DNA of 64,000 bases from Dendrolimus kikuchii (taxonomy: Eukaryota; Arthropoda; Insecta; Lepidoptera; Lasiocampidae), in assembly GCA_019925095.2 (NCBI GenBank), contig CM034398.1:12043001-12107000 (forward strand), read 5' to 3'. The position numbers and the translations under genes are program-made. Under the pieces are notes generated by a model. That model made no database searches. It worked only from the letters and a program-made list of their open reading frames with translations, and was not told the DNA's origin. This document shows positions 44,432 to 59,400 of the stretch, one piece after another. Within the stretch, counting starts at the first letter, position 1. Every line of letters starts with the position of its first letter.

Positions 44432-47400
44432 CTATTTGGGATAAAAACAAAATATTCATATAAGTAGTTAATTATAATATCGTAGTTGCTTAGAAATATT
44501 GCTGGGTCTCTTACAATTACGTGAGCTAATATAATGTAGTGCATGGGTGCGCAATTTTCTTAACATTTCAAGGCATATGCTGGCGGTGAAGATAAATATC
44601 GCGAGGAAATCGGCACATCGAGATTCTTACCCCATTTTTAACTCATAATACCTATTAATTTATCTTGGACAAGTTTGAAGACAAGTTTTGACATAACGTC
44701 CAATCCCCGAAAATGAGAAATGACATGACAATGACATTTAACTGATCGTGTGTTTATTCTTATATTTACCAATTAAAAAGTGGACTCTCAAAAATCTATT
44801 CGCCAAATTGACTTCCGACATAACTATGATGAAGATTATTTATAATTAATTAAACAAGTCTTAAATATGTACCTGAACGAAGTTTCCTGTCCTATATTTG
44901 TATAATGTTGTGCAAATTACGATAGGAACAATTAATATTCCCACGAAGAGGATAAGGTATCCAGCAACTGCAACAATATTAAAAGCATATTTAATACAAA
45001 TAATACACGATGTGTCTAATATAGTCTGCCGATTATTATTACAGAAGATTTCAAGATTAAGGAGAAAACATAAGAATAATAAGGACATAAGAACAATATA
45101 GATGCGCCCTAACATAAAGTACCTAAGTCAAGTAGGTGCCAATGGACACATTCTTAGATAATAATAATTATAAGTTATTTTAGAAGGTTAAATAAAATAA
45201 ATTACGTATTGGTTCTTCCAGACTGTAGTGTTTAACAATCTTTTGATTACTCTCATGTTTGAGAATATAAAAATATAAAAGATTCTGAGCTAATAACTAA
45301 CTTACTTGTTATTTATTGCGCTAAAGTTAACTTTAAAGACTAAGTAAACATTTTGTTACATTTACGGCCGATTTTTCAATCATTAGATAAAATAATATTT
45401 TCTTAAGTTTTCGCGACTTGTATACATAATAAAACTACGTTTTAACGGTTTTAAGCGCGGTAATTTTATTTGATTTTGGTTTTTCCGACGTTTCGGCCAC
45501 TTTTCAGTGGCCGTGATCACGGAAGACAAAGATGTCAAGTGTCAACGAGTATTGTTAAAGTTTTATTTAGCCTACCGCCAACTTATTAATTTTATTAATA
45601 AGTTGGCGGTAGGCTAAATAAAACTTTAACAATACTTTAACAATTTTATTAATAAGTTGGCGGTAGGCTAAATAAAACTTTAACAATACTCGTTGACACT
45701 TGACATCTTTGTCTTCCGTGATCACGGCCACTGAAAAGTGGCCGAAACGTCGGAAAAACCAAAATCAAATAAAATTACCGCGCTTAAAACCGTTAAAACG
45801 TAGTTTTATTACATTAGATAAAAGTTATTCGTAGAATAAAGTAGGTATAACATGGAAAAATTAAAAATGTGGGCCGCATGAATAAAACAGTTGAATTGTT
45901 TTACTTTTAAATTCAGTCAGGTTACAATTTATTCCACTGATAACTTTTCCGATGATTAAAAAATCGGCCCTAAATTAAGTATTCCTAATTAACTATTTAA
46001 ACAGAAAGGTTTGGTTAATTAAGGACTGCGGCCATGAAAACATATTTGCAAAATGGAAAAGTTTCATAACGTTGGTAATCTTAATGGTTTTAAAATATAA
46101 ATAATCAAATATATGTACGTATAAGTAACATACCATATCCCATGGTAGGATAATAATAATATCCGCCGAAGACCAAAGCTTCGAATGACAGAAGTGCGTA
46201 GATGAAAACGACGATCATCATTAGCGGTGTGATGATACCCCAACAGAATCTCCAGTACGGCGACGTTTTAAAGCCCAACATGTATTCAATATCCAGGCAC
46301 AAGCTCTCCAGTCCTGTTAATAATATAATAGTTTTTAAGCGCCTATTTAATTGGATTGCTAATTTTTGTTCTAATATATTTTTCCAATCAATTTTTACTA
46401 GTTTTTTGGGTTCTGTGAATTTTTTAGCTCATGGAAAGTGTTTACCGTCACCTAAAGATGTTCGCATCACCAATGACAATGCCAACACTTTACCAACCTA
46501 TAGAATAAGATAAAGAGAATAGGATGAGGGTTGAGATAGAGGGATCAGACAGGAGGAATGGTATAGAGGGGATGGGATATGGGACTGGAATAGGGTGATA
46601 GGATGAGGAAGATTGGACAGGGATAAGGGGAGAAAGTTCGCCTTCGGAACTTTCACTCATCGCATGAAACACAATTGTGTAAGAGCGTCGTACATACTTG
46701 TAATCCAATTGTTTCAGTTTTATTAGAATTTATTTTATTGGTAATATTTATCTATGATTACTGAACAATTAGCCATTAAATAAATAGTTAACTTATGAAA
46801 TTGTACAAACCATAGATAAAGAATACTCCAATAATTTCCGCAATAGCGCAGAAGAGTACCAAAAATGTGCCTCCGTAGTAATCAACAAGCTCCAAGATGT
46901 ATTGACCACCCTATAAATGAAATTAGCATTCGTTACTCTTTGTATACAACAAAGGTACATAAGGGGACTTCAACTTGTTGTACATTCGTCGTGAACTGGA
47001 ACTCTTTGTACAAATTTCACTTACAAATCCAAGCACTAATCAAGATACAAATTATTGGTGCCTTGTGTCTTGATTAATGTGCCTTATAAGGATTTAAGTT
47101 TAAGTATTTTTTTCAATAGAATCATTTTCAGGCTTGTAAAACCAATTTCAGTTTAAATTTCAGTAAAAATTAGACGATTTTTTTTTCAGTTTATGTTCCG
47201 TGATTCTTGTTAGGATTTATAGCTTACTCCTAGTTTCTTATTTGAAAGTTGAAAAAAAATGAACTTACAGGGGTAACATAAACAAGTCCAACACCGAACC
47301 CGCAGGTGCAGCATATGGCGGAGCTGTAGATAGTGGGCAACTTTGGGAAGGAGTCCATCACCACCGTATTGATGACAGACAGCAACGCTACGGCAGACCC

Positions 47401-50400
47401 GATGCCTAGCACGGTCATCATCAGGAAGAACAGTACGGAGAATAACTGGAAATAATACATTTTTCTTAATTTTTTTGATAATAATAATCTATTTTTTATT
47501 TATCTCACGGTTTTATAGCAGAATTTTTACCTGTAGATTGGGAAAATAACACAACCTTCCATTGAACCTGACAGGTCTTCATTGCTACGCCATAATTATA
47601 AAATACTTAGTTCTTGTTTCTACATACATGTCTATGTTCGGCGAGTAACTTACTTATGTAACGTAAATCTTTAATTCGATTTAATGATAGTCAAAGATTT
47701 ATCTAATGAACCGATTACTCAATTATGGGATCAGAATAATCCTCCAACTTGATTCAATTGAAATGCCGTAGAAATAAATACCTACTTATTCGCAATTTCA
47801 ATTTTTACAACAATCATGAAATTTGAAAACATTACCTGAGGCATGAAAGTCTTAGCAATGGCGTCAGGATAAGAAATAAAAGCGAGACCGGTGCCACCGG
47901 ATCCGACTACTTCTGACACTTCTGTGTTTAACTCATAAGCCAAATTTCCGAGAATTCCGAAAATGGTGAAACCAGATAGCAAACTCGTGAAAGTGTCCAA
48001 GGTAGTTACGATCATAGCGTCTCTGTAATAAATAAAAAGTAGAAAAGGAAAATATAGTCCGTACTAAACTTTATAAGCAGTCTTAGAAGCAACAGGTAAT
48101 TGATTGCGAAATACACATTTTTGTACCAAATTAGGTAATTAACATCTATAAAGTTAAGCTCGAACTGTATAGAGTGATTGTTTGTCATGGGAGTTAAGTA
48201 CCTCCTTGATGAAAAGTTTGATTTCAGATATAGATCCAACTATTAACTAATAAATGTTTCCTATTTTTTTATTCATAAAAGCTATATCTTAAATCAAGAA
48301 AAAAAAAACAGAAAAATACAAAAACTCCAGTAGGTATAAATGATTGTAAAATCATATTATTAGTCTTGTTTCCTCACCTATAAACATTTTGTCTAAAGCC
48401 ATTGTAAGATGAGAACATGATAAGAGCTCCAGTGCACACGGAAAGGGAGAAGAAAACTTGTGTAACAGCAGCATACCACACCTGGAAATAATTATGTAAT
48501 AGAGCAGCTTAATGGCTAAATTAAGTCAAAGGAAATGCGAATTTGCTTAAAAAGTTGATAATACTCTAATTTTTTTTTGATGATTCGAGTAAATGGGTTC
48601 AGTTATCAGTCAGTTCATGAAATACAACTTGTAAATACTTGTGTACCTAGTAATAAAGTAAGTTCGAATACAAGACAATATGCACTTGCAAAACTAGAAA
48701 TTAGTTGTTATCGAACATAAATATAAAAGATTTGTGATCGGAAGATTCGTCTTTACATAAACTTATAAAATAGCATATACAAGTACAGATATACTTTTAA
48801 AAGGGAAAATAGTACTCCGCATAAGTTTTTATAATTTTTTTGGTTCTCAATAATTACTAGTACGGGTTCATGTCGGAATTGGGCTTAAAATGCCAGTGAT
48901 AATTTTAAATACCTATAAATTATGTTTAAGAAGTGCGATATGGGAGATATAAAAAGCAAAATGAATTTGATTTGTTATAAAATTATTATATTTTGTGCTC
49001 ACATCAAGATCTATTAGCTTATCCCATTGCGGTGTGATGAAGAATAGAATACCCGTTCCAGCACCAGGAAGAATTGCCGTACTGTGAAAAAACCAGCTTT
49101 CTTTACTCTCAATAACCTACTTCTTAAGTCGTAATTATAATTGAGTGCGTCTTATTTTCGGACAAAAAATAAGTTTCTGGCGTTAAACCATCGATCACTA
49201 ATAACGTTAAACCACGAAAAAATAGGATTCTTCTTTCATAGCTAAACTGTTGTTGGGATATCTTTATAAATATGTTTACGTAAATCCAATTAAATGAAGT
49301 GAAATTTAATTTTTTGACATGCCACTAATAATTCAGTTGTTTGCGTTAGGTTCTTAAATACCAACAATTGAGTTGACCTGGTAATGATAAAATTAATATG
49401 TATCACTCGGATGTGTGGAGTTAATTTCTTTGCCTGCCATTTATTCAGTTTACATTGCATTAAGTCTGGTATAAAGTAGGTGGCCTTATGAATTATATCT
49501 GTCTCTACACACTTAGCCTCGGTTACTTAGCATTGTGGCAAATTGAATTGTATATAAAAAGAGGTATGCACCTCAAGAGTCGGTTTGCGCAACATTCGTT
49601 TTGTAACTAACAATGAAATAATTGATTCGATTAGACTGTATTCATACTTACGTAATTAATAGGATTATCATGACCACATAGGGGAACAGAGCGAGAAAGT
49701 AAGCAGCTTTGCCAGAACTTTTGACACCTCGGGCTACTATTACGAAGATCATGAGCCAACTACCAAGTAAACAGACTGTCAAATACCATATTGGTAAGCC
49801 TGTAAAAAATAAAATACAGGTTATCGAAAAATATTTGCTAATATACAAAATTGAAAAGTTAATACGAATAAAATTAGTTAGTAAACGCTCAAATTTTGGA
49901 TTCTTTTTTTCAAGGAGTTTTCCAAACCATAACGATAATAATGAATGAAAAGCGTATTTACGACTACAAAATATATGGACTATTATGTTTACTACTTATA
50001 TAAAATGTTGACATAACTAAGATTAACCCTTAGGAATATATGAGAATTTCAGGAAAGTAGTAAAGTACTTTATTCCAATATACATGATTAATCCAGGCCG
50101 CAATTTGTCCAAGGCTGCTCGACGGGCTTAACACACCGATTATCTCATGTAGGTTTAACGATATTTTCCTTAACCATCAGCACATGATTGTAACAATATG
50201 CACATTTGATCACAAATGTGCTATAGTGCAGCCTTTATAAATTGCATGTTTTCCGGCTAAGATTCGAAACTGCGTCATATGAGCGCGTTAATCACTAAGC
50301 TACTATGGCATATAAATATATATAATTAGATTTATGAGTTACCAACCTAAACCACCTTCGATGCCATCGCTTTGTTGCAGGACAGTCCTCCTGTAAAAGT

Positions 50401-53400
50401 ATTAAATTAAACGTTACTTAATTCCTGAATATACAATGTGTCTTTGTCTGCCGAGTATTATTAGTTTAAATATAATATCATCTGGATCGTAATATTTTAC
50501 AGTTTTACTAGTTTAGGATTTAGAAATTTCTCTTCATGTAACAAATTAGCGTTTAACTGCAAGTAATTTCTTGCAGTCAGATGGCTGCCAATGCTAACTG
50601 TAACATAAGTTTGATCTTAGTGCGAGTTCTTGGCAACTACCTGTCTTCAGAGCTTGCGTTTCTTTGGACAATTCTGGCTTTTTTGTACCTTTTACTTGTA
50701 ACACAATTTGTTGCAAGGACTATAAAATTAAAATTTTATTATTATTATATTTTTGCAGACTACGGGTCATATTTATGGCCCGTGGTCTACAAGTGGTGGT
50801 GTATATTTTTGAGAAAAGTCGCACCTCATATAACGCACTAGCGTCACTTGAGACGCGAATGTGATAACCACTATGCTACCACGGCTTCTTTTATTAGATT
50901 ATTTACTATTAAATAATTTAAATGTACACTGTGTAAATTATCATTTTTTTTTACTCTTTAGAGTAATGAAAAGTCATCTCCTTCATGAAAAGATATATGT
51001 ATACCAAACTTCATAATAATTCCATTAACGTTCCCAAATGTCGTGAGGAATATATAATATAAATAAAGATACCTATAAATATAAAAACAATATTTTCTTG
51101 TTTAGAACTCACATTATTATCTATTAACACACTAAGGCTTCCTACGACCGTATTACTACATATTATGTACATAAATCTTTATATTTTATTTTGAAACATT
51201 CGCATTGCCGAATCCTATAAAATACGAATAATTTGCGAGGCCATGCTCTACGGATAAATAACTACCAAACATGATGAAAGTATTGTGCGGTAGCCAGTAA
51301 GTTATCAGCATCATCCGAGCGTTAAATCCCGGTTGCATTCCGAGCGTTCGCTCTGACGCCCAGCTTTCCTACTTTTTCTTCTACACTTCGCGTGGTCTTC
51401 AGCATCCCTTGTTTTGAGACCTTTGGTAAGCATGCCATCTCTCACAACGTCAAGCCAACCTTCCCCTATGACCGGGAAGCGACGGAGCGGGCATGGCTAA
51501 ACATTTGTTCCCCACGTAATTAGCCGGTCTCCGTAAAACGTGGCCGTACCAGCGTAAGCATCTCTCTTGCAATTTGTCTGCTATGTCACAAACATGAAGA
51601 CTGCCGCGAATGCGAGAGTTCCTAACACGATTTACGCGTGACTCCACACATCCACCGCATCATATTCATCTCCGTGACATGCAGCTCCTGCTTGCGCCGC
51701 TCGAGTATAGGCTACGCTTCACTGTTATGTGCGGTAGGCGGTAAGTATTATGTTAATAAAATGGAAAATAATTACAGGAAGTAAAATTCAGCGCTGCTCG
51801 TGCCATTAACTACGGTGTTGTCGACTAGTGCTGGATCTGATGGCACACAGTTCAGCCATTCTGGCTCACAGACAGTCCAAGGCAGGGTCGCTTGGAAGCT
51901 CATTGCCAAGTAATATAAGCACAGAGCAACTATCACGACGTAGTATGAGAGGATGTAGCCGCTACTTAACGCCTGCGCGTAACCAGTGCCTGAAAATAAA
52001 GTTACTGAAAAATTAACTGAAACACTTTTTATTATCTTACATAATGTTACAACCTCTTCGATTTGTAATGAATATATTAAGTGATGAGGTCATTATTTCA
52101 ACGACATAAGCTAACGTACATGACGTATGCGATGCAATATGAAAGAGTTGATGTGCGCGTTTGTCCTGCGTATGCAACGTAAACTTACATTATCGGATCC
52201 CATACCGATCTGGTAACGCATGCAGGTCGACTTTACGTTTTCATGTAAATTCAATCAAGGCAAGGGCTCAGAATTCATAATGCACTGCATAGGCACGTAG
52301 CATACGCACAAATTTTCTCTAACTTCATTGTGGTTTAAATTGTTTGTACTCTCTATTAAATTATTATCATCATTATATTTTAAAATGTTGGTATCTAAAT
52401 ATTGTATAAAATTATGTAAATGTTTTATTATTTCAACTTGAATACTTAAATGAATAAAAAGTATCAGAATTATATAATTATAGTTCTTGCAATTCACGAG
52501 GGCGAGCGGGCTTTACTTGTGGTTAATATTTGTGTGTGCGTGAGACCAAGAGCATCACTGGATATTCACAACTGCTGGGTCCGTAAGACACGCACACTAT
52601 AGCAATACGCATATTTACGTTCAACCACGAGTAAAGCCCACTCGCCGTAATATCTTAACTTTCTTTTTAAAAGTCTGCGTCTAAAATTACCTTTCATTGC
52701 AGGCGCCAGAGACCAGACTTTGACTGAATTTCTGGAGCTAAACTGCCCTAATACGCACTCCAGGTAGTACATAGGTTTGCCAACTAAAAACAGTACGATA
52801 ATGTACGGTATAAGGAAAGCTCCTCCTCCATTTTGGTAGGCAATAAATGGAAACCTCCACACGTTTCCAAGACCCACTGAAGTAGCTATACATGACATCA
52901 AAAACTCTATTTGGTTAGACCACATCATTCGTTCGGGTGGTTCACTCTCCAAGTCGTCGTCGCCCTATAAGGAAACAAATAAATTTTATGAATTTAACTG
53001 ATAACGAGATCATTGGATAGATAAAATATTCGTTGCGCATTATAAACAACATGCAATAAAAAGCATATAAATCAATAAATAGGCAAGATATTGTTTTTCC
53101 TTATCGATAGGTATAATTTTATACAACGTGACTGAATTTTTTAAATGGAAAACTGCTGTTTTGAACAAATATAGGTAGGTACTTTTTTAATAATCCTAAC
53201 TATAGTATTATATATAAATGCGTATGTGAGTTTATTTCTTTGTGACGCTTTCACGCTTTAACTACGCAACAGATCTTCATGAAGTTTTGCATACACATTG
53301 TCTGTATATAAAAAAAGACATACTTTCACAAAACAAGCGCTTTTCCCGAAGGAAAGACGAATATATCTGACGATCGCGCTTTATAGGCGCCACCGTTGTA

Positions 53401-56400
53401 ATCAACTAAGCAAATACAACGTCATGACAACGACAATGACAACATATTAATAATGTGTTACTCTCATGGTTAGTTCCACCTTCGCTAGATGGAGTTCTAG
53501 TATTTTAAATTAAAAATTAAGTTTGACATGTCTAAGGAGTGGGGGACTCCCAACGGCCGGTCCTTCACTCTGTCTTTAGAAGTAAATATGTTCTTTATTT
53601 TCTTTTTCTTTTTCTACAAAATTTACAATAACCCGAGTGAAGCGGTAGGCAAAAGCTAATGGATATATAAATACGCATGACTTGTAATGTGATAGAGAGA
53701 CGTATGTCAGAGTAGGGGAATATATCTTTTATATATAAAATTCCTCTGTCCGTGTGTATGAACTGAACTTCTCCTAAACGGGTGGACCGATTTCGATGAA
53801 ATTTTTTGTGAGTGTTCAGGTGGATTCCAGAATGGTTTAGATTTACAATTAGACCCGGTAGATGGCGCTTCAATCGGGTTCTAAACTTTATTTCTTCACG
53901 GCAGGACAATGTCTGCCAGCACAGCTAGTCATATTATATTACCTTTTGGTCACTAACTGGTACTTTAAGTTGAGGAGGGGGCCTATCAGGCACTGAGGCC
54001 CTCTTTGGTTTCGGTGAGCCTGGTGGTCCATGATTGATGGGGACAGCATGTGGATGTGGCGGTGGAGGTTCATTATGATTAAATGGAGGTGGATCTTCAG
54101 ACGATACGTCCAGCCCTCTATTATCCTCTCCACTCTGTAAAAAAAAAACACTGTTAGTAAAAACATAGGGCTTTATTTCAGACTCTACTGTATTAAATGT
54201 GCCGAGCCGCATTTAAAAGTTCTTTCTTTTCATCTTTCGAAAAGTTTTAAGCTTCGTTAGGATCCTGTCCATTTAATGCTTGTCGAACCTGTAATAATTG
54301 GAATTATGCTGGGTTTTTATACCTACTATTCATTTATTTGATTTACACTTTACTGGTTAAAATCTAAACATACACTCCGTACAGGTAATGTCAATTTTCT
54401 ACCAATTGTGAGATTAAAGAATCGGTAGCGAGACAAGTAAAATTTCGCTAATTCTGCCACTAATTTATGCTTACGAACTAGTAGCATATACAAATTTGTA
54501 GTCAAGTTACATACCCATTGTTATGCTGTATAACAGTGGGTATCTATTATTTAATTATCTAGGTTTTTCAGTACCCATTAAGTTTGTTACATGTATAAAA
54601 CAATTTTGCATAGAATTTAGTTTTTGTATTATCCATATTTAATTTCTATTGTTTTTGGTTTTGGGACGAGCACGGAACACATTCGGATAAAATAAAAATT
54701 GGTTTGAAATGCTTGAATATTTTTTTTATCGTGCATGATATTTCTTAGATGAAGCCGGTTCAACCCTTATTATGATCATATATTTTTCTACAATTTGAGT
54801 AGTCATGTTTAGTTATGGTAGGAACAGATACATGACACAGGTGACGAGGATACGGCGCTGCACACACTCCAGGAGTGTTTCTTTTTTAATTTTTATTGCA
54901 GGAGTTTAGCAGACAGGCGGACGGCCCACTTGATGGAAAGCGGTTACCATCGCCTATGGACATTTGCAACACTAAAGGTGCTAGGTATAGACACAACACT
55001 GCACATGCACTTCCTCACAACAACAACAGCATGTAACAGATACACTCTACATTAATACAAGTTTAATATTAAAATTAGAATAAATTAATATAATAAGTTA
55101 TTCTTAAGGTACACCACAACACAAACATACATTCAATAAATGTCACACACAATAACAAAAATAACAAATAAGCGTGTATAATTTCTAAACTTTTTCTTAA
55201 ATTAAATTGTACAAAAGCGTACGGAACTAGAGATCGTAGAGTTCCTAAAAAAATTTAAAAAAACACTAAAGGTGCTACAAATGCGCCGCTGCTCTCTTAA
55301 GGGTGACTAGAACCTGGCCACTAATGCCGAAACACAACACAAGGTTGTTATGGCGGCATACTCTAGACCAGGGGTGGTAGCCATCCATTCGGGCAAATAC
55401 TCTACCACCTGGCTGTGGGTTGTTTTGTCGCCTCTTACGACAGGCCGCCCGGCCGCAGGAAATTATATTCTTTCTCCGTTCCTGCACGGTTAGAAACATA
55501 CATATAACAACATACCATAATATGTCATGTATAAGTAGGTAGTTTATACGATTGGTCGCTTTTGAAATTCTTAATATGTATTACATAAGTCATAACACGT
55601 CAATTACCCTTCGAGATTAAAATATGCAGATTATTTGTAGAGGTCGGAAAGGGCGGAAATATTTGACTAGCCTACACAGCAAATTGGGAAAAGTTCCACT
55701 TGATGGTGGTAAATGCTTACCGCCGCCCATTGATATTTTAATACCGATACCTCTGCGTATATACATGAGCGCTATAGGAAAACCGCAGGACGTTTGTTCA
55801 ATTTGAGTAATTGACGAACTATTTCAATATTTCAAACTTTACATACGAAATAAGTATGTTTACAAACAAACACAGCACGTTTGTATCATTCTAAGTGAAA
55901 CAATGGTCGGTCGGTAACCCCATGTTTGTGTACATTCTACAAATCACAGACTGATAGTTCATAATCTTATTTTTCTAATTAAAATGATAACAAAGGAATT
56001 TCAATCCCAGGTATTTTCTAACACACGCATACATCGTATGTTTTGCTTCAAAAACTTACAAAGACATGGCGATTAACGAGAGCATAATATATGTATGAAT
56101 CATTTTGCTGAATTCGCCGAAAATCTGTATACCTATTCTATTTCGAAGAAGTTAACTGGGAACGACAATTGCCTAGTGATCAATGTATGAATATATGTAG
56201 GAAGGTACTTAACTCTTGAAAAACTCCTGAATCCTACGTGACTAATGACTGGTTCTTATATCTTACTATTTATTCACTTGTCTTACCATCGGTAATTTAC
56301 TTATATGGAAACTGTAAAATTTTAATGTATAGTTAGGAAAATGAACGGTTAGTAATGTTGAGATATTAGACGGACCAACCAAATTGAATCAATTTATTTT

Positions 56401-59400
56401 AAAAGCACAGAACTGAAGGGACGCGACAGGTAACGATTCTTATAATGAATTTTACTAAATTTTATTTAAAAAATATGTTTTAAATAACAAAACTAAGTAC
56501 AATAAAAAGATATTAGAATTACCTGTAGCACCATATAGGTACATCTACTTTATAAAGTACATAATAATATATATATAGTATTGTCTATGCATCTACTAGC
56601 CACGCAAAATTTGAGATCATATCTGAATTATGATATGTTTTCCTCTTTAATTTACAAAGTGCTTTGTTCCTTCGAAACCACGTCACCCTACTTTTTTACG
56701 GGATTGTGAATTGTTGTCCTACTATTTATTTGCCATCTTAATTAAGACTAATGTTATAACATAGATGGAACAAATTTACATATCCGAATTGTATATTATA
56801 GAAAAACCTTCAAAACGCTTCTCTGGCTCCCACACGGCCACTTGTTTTAAGGTTTCATAGTGAAATACATAGAGTCCAAATGAGAACAATACACTGAGTG
56901 TTCTTCATCGGCACGGAACCGTCACTAAGGGTGCATTGAGAAACACTTGGCCGAATTTTTTTCAAAGTTTCTTCCGAAACAGTATAAAGACAATAACTGC
57001 AGTTTGTAACACAAATGCGTTTTTTTGCATTTTTGTTACTACAAAGGTTGACCCTGCACTAGATTCAAGGTGATAATTTAAATTTTAGATTACAGGCAAT
57101 TAGTTGACAAAAGTATCTATTTGTTAATCCTCCCGATCATGACATACGCGAGTGTGGTATTCGGCCATGTCAAGCCTGCCCTTTTAGATAAACTGCAAAT
57201 CGTGCAGAATAAATTCATGCGCAGAGCCGTCGGTGCTCCCCTCTATATGCGTAACGTCGACCTCCACCGCGATCTGGAGCTTCCCTCCATCAAAAACTAC
57301 ATTACGTCGCTCTCGCGTAAGTATTTCGATCTCGCGCCGCACCATCGAAATCCGCTCGTCGTGTCCGCGTCCGATTATAAGCCTCGTCGAAAGGCTCTTG
57401 TGCGACGACCGCGTAACGTCCTGACGGACAGAGTCGACGTTATTACGAAACGGCTGGCCCGGATCAGTCCGCCCACGGTTAGAACAGTAGGTTGGCAGGC
57501 ACCGACAGACAGACACAGACGGCGGCGTCTCAGACGCCGCCAATCAAGATCTCTCCACGTCCCCGCGAGGGACGCTAGGAGACATAGCTCACCCCACAGG
57601 ATAGACTAGGCGTGTTGCTGGGAAGTTTCTTTCGCCGTTTCTTCTCTCCCAGCCATAACACGTTGCGAAACGGCAGTAAGATAGCGTAGGCCACCGCAAA
57701 CCACCGATCCCGGCCCGCCGTGATCCTTCCCTTCGGGCTTTATATTACCCGTCGCCCGTTCTCAATTAGTATTTTGTGTCGCCCTATGGTGGGCATCATT
57801 AAATTCATTCCCCATTCATGGCAACAGTCCAGCCGAGGTAAAACTCCTTAGGGAGCTCCCTCGAGCAAGTTGCCCCCCGGGCTCGAGCGCCTTCGCTTCG
57901 CGAAGGCACTCGCCCCAAAGACCCCGGTAAAGTTGTAAGGTCTTCGGACCAACAACATAAAGTCAAGTCCAATAATAATAATAAAATATCTATTTGTTAT
58001 TGCATGAATGCTTTTTGTACTGAAGTCACGAACGTCGTGTGGTTATTATATTAAGAATTGAATATTCGTGCCACGACACGGCACCTGTCTATTATAAAAC
58101 ATATTATTTTATTGAATTAAATCTTTGCCTATTAATCAAGGTAGAAGAACACCGGGAAGGACATTCTTAGTAAAAAGTTCAATGTTGATCTCTCAGTGGT
58201 TAGTCTTACTGTATTCGCTAGATGTCACTAGTATTGATTCGTCGTGTTATAATGTAAGGGACAAGGGGGAAGTAGGAGCCACTTAAAGAAACACATATAT
58301 TTTTATTGTTTTCTCAAATCAATTTAAATCTATTACACTATGAATACGAAACTAAAAAAAGAGATATACTTTCAGTAATTGACTGATCTGATCTAAAAAT
58401 GAAACATTATGAATTTTTCAGAGTTACATTATTTAACATAACATTGTTATTTTCAGCAGCATTCGACCACCGTGATTTTAATTAGGTTTATAATTAACCA
58501 CTTTGTTTGACATAAAAACGATCCCATTTTCCAAAATAATAAGTAAGTAACCGTATGTTAATTTGTTATCAAAAATACAATACAAATTTTAATGATATAA
58601 TCCGTCATAGGTTGTGAAGAAGAAGCAAAAAAATATGCAACAAGTCATTTTCACGATGATAAAAGTATAGTCGACCCGCGGTAATCAAGACTTACGGCCA
58701 TGGAGATATAACATTATATGATGTAAGCTTATGGTTTTCCGGTGGTACGCCTTGTAAGCCGACATGTTAATTTTTCACATAGATACATATTAACCATAAC
58801 CTATTATATTTTATCTTACAATTTGCATAAACGCCGTGACGCTTCTTTTCAAAAAGTTTTCAACCACGTGAAGCCGGGTTGGTAGCAGTAGTGAGACAAA
58901 TTCAATAATTCCACTCCGCTGTGCAAAACATTCGTTGAATTATCGCGATCGACTGTTAGGCCATGAAGTACATGTAGAAGATTTCACATTCATTCAGAAA
59001 AAAGGTCAAGTTAGTTATAATAATCTATGTAGATACTATCTGCTGTAAAACTATATATCAAGGACAGATATTGATCAATTCGTACATAGTATTTGAATTC
59101 CGAGGTTAAAAGCTAGTTAGTTACTTTACGACTGTAATCTAGTTTGTTTTCCGATATCGTATTTACCTATTTCAGATAACAAACATTATCAGTACAAATT
59201 AAAAGGAATTCGATCAAGTCTGTTATTATTTATTACTGATGATAGATTATCAGATATGTGTAAGTATACTAATATATACAATTTGTTCTTTTGTTTGTTT
59301 ATGTACAAAACATCGAGAAATCGATTACATTCTCATTTTATTTGTCTTGTGATTATTTTCTGTCTTGTCCGTATTCATTTACATAAATGTACCAGGAAAA

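Noticed and set aside
50260..50320. tRNA gene on the minus strand
   Set aside because: A- and B-box-like sequences but too short and no paired acceptor stem.
57184..57543. 119-codon minus-strand frame
   Set aside because: Antisense shadow of the Jockey reverse-transcriptase tail.
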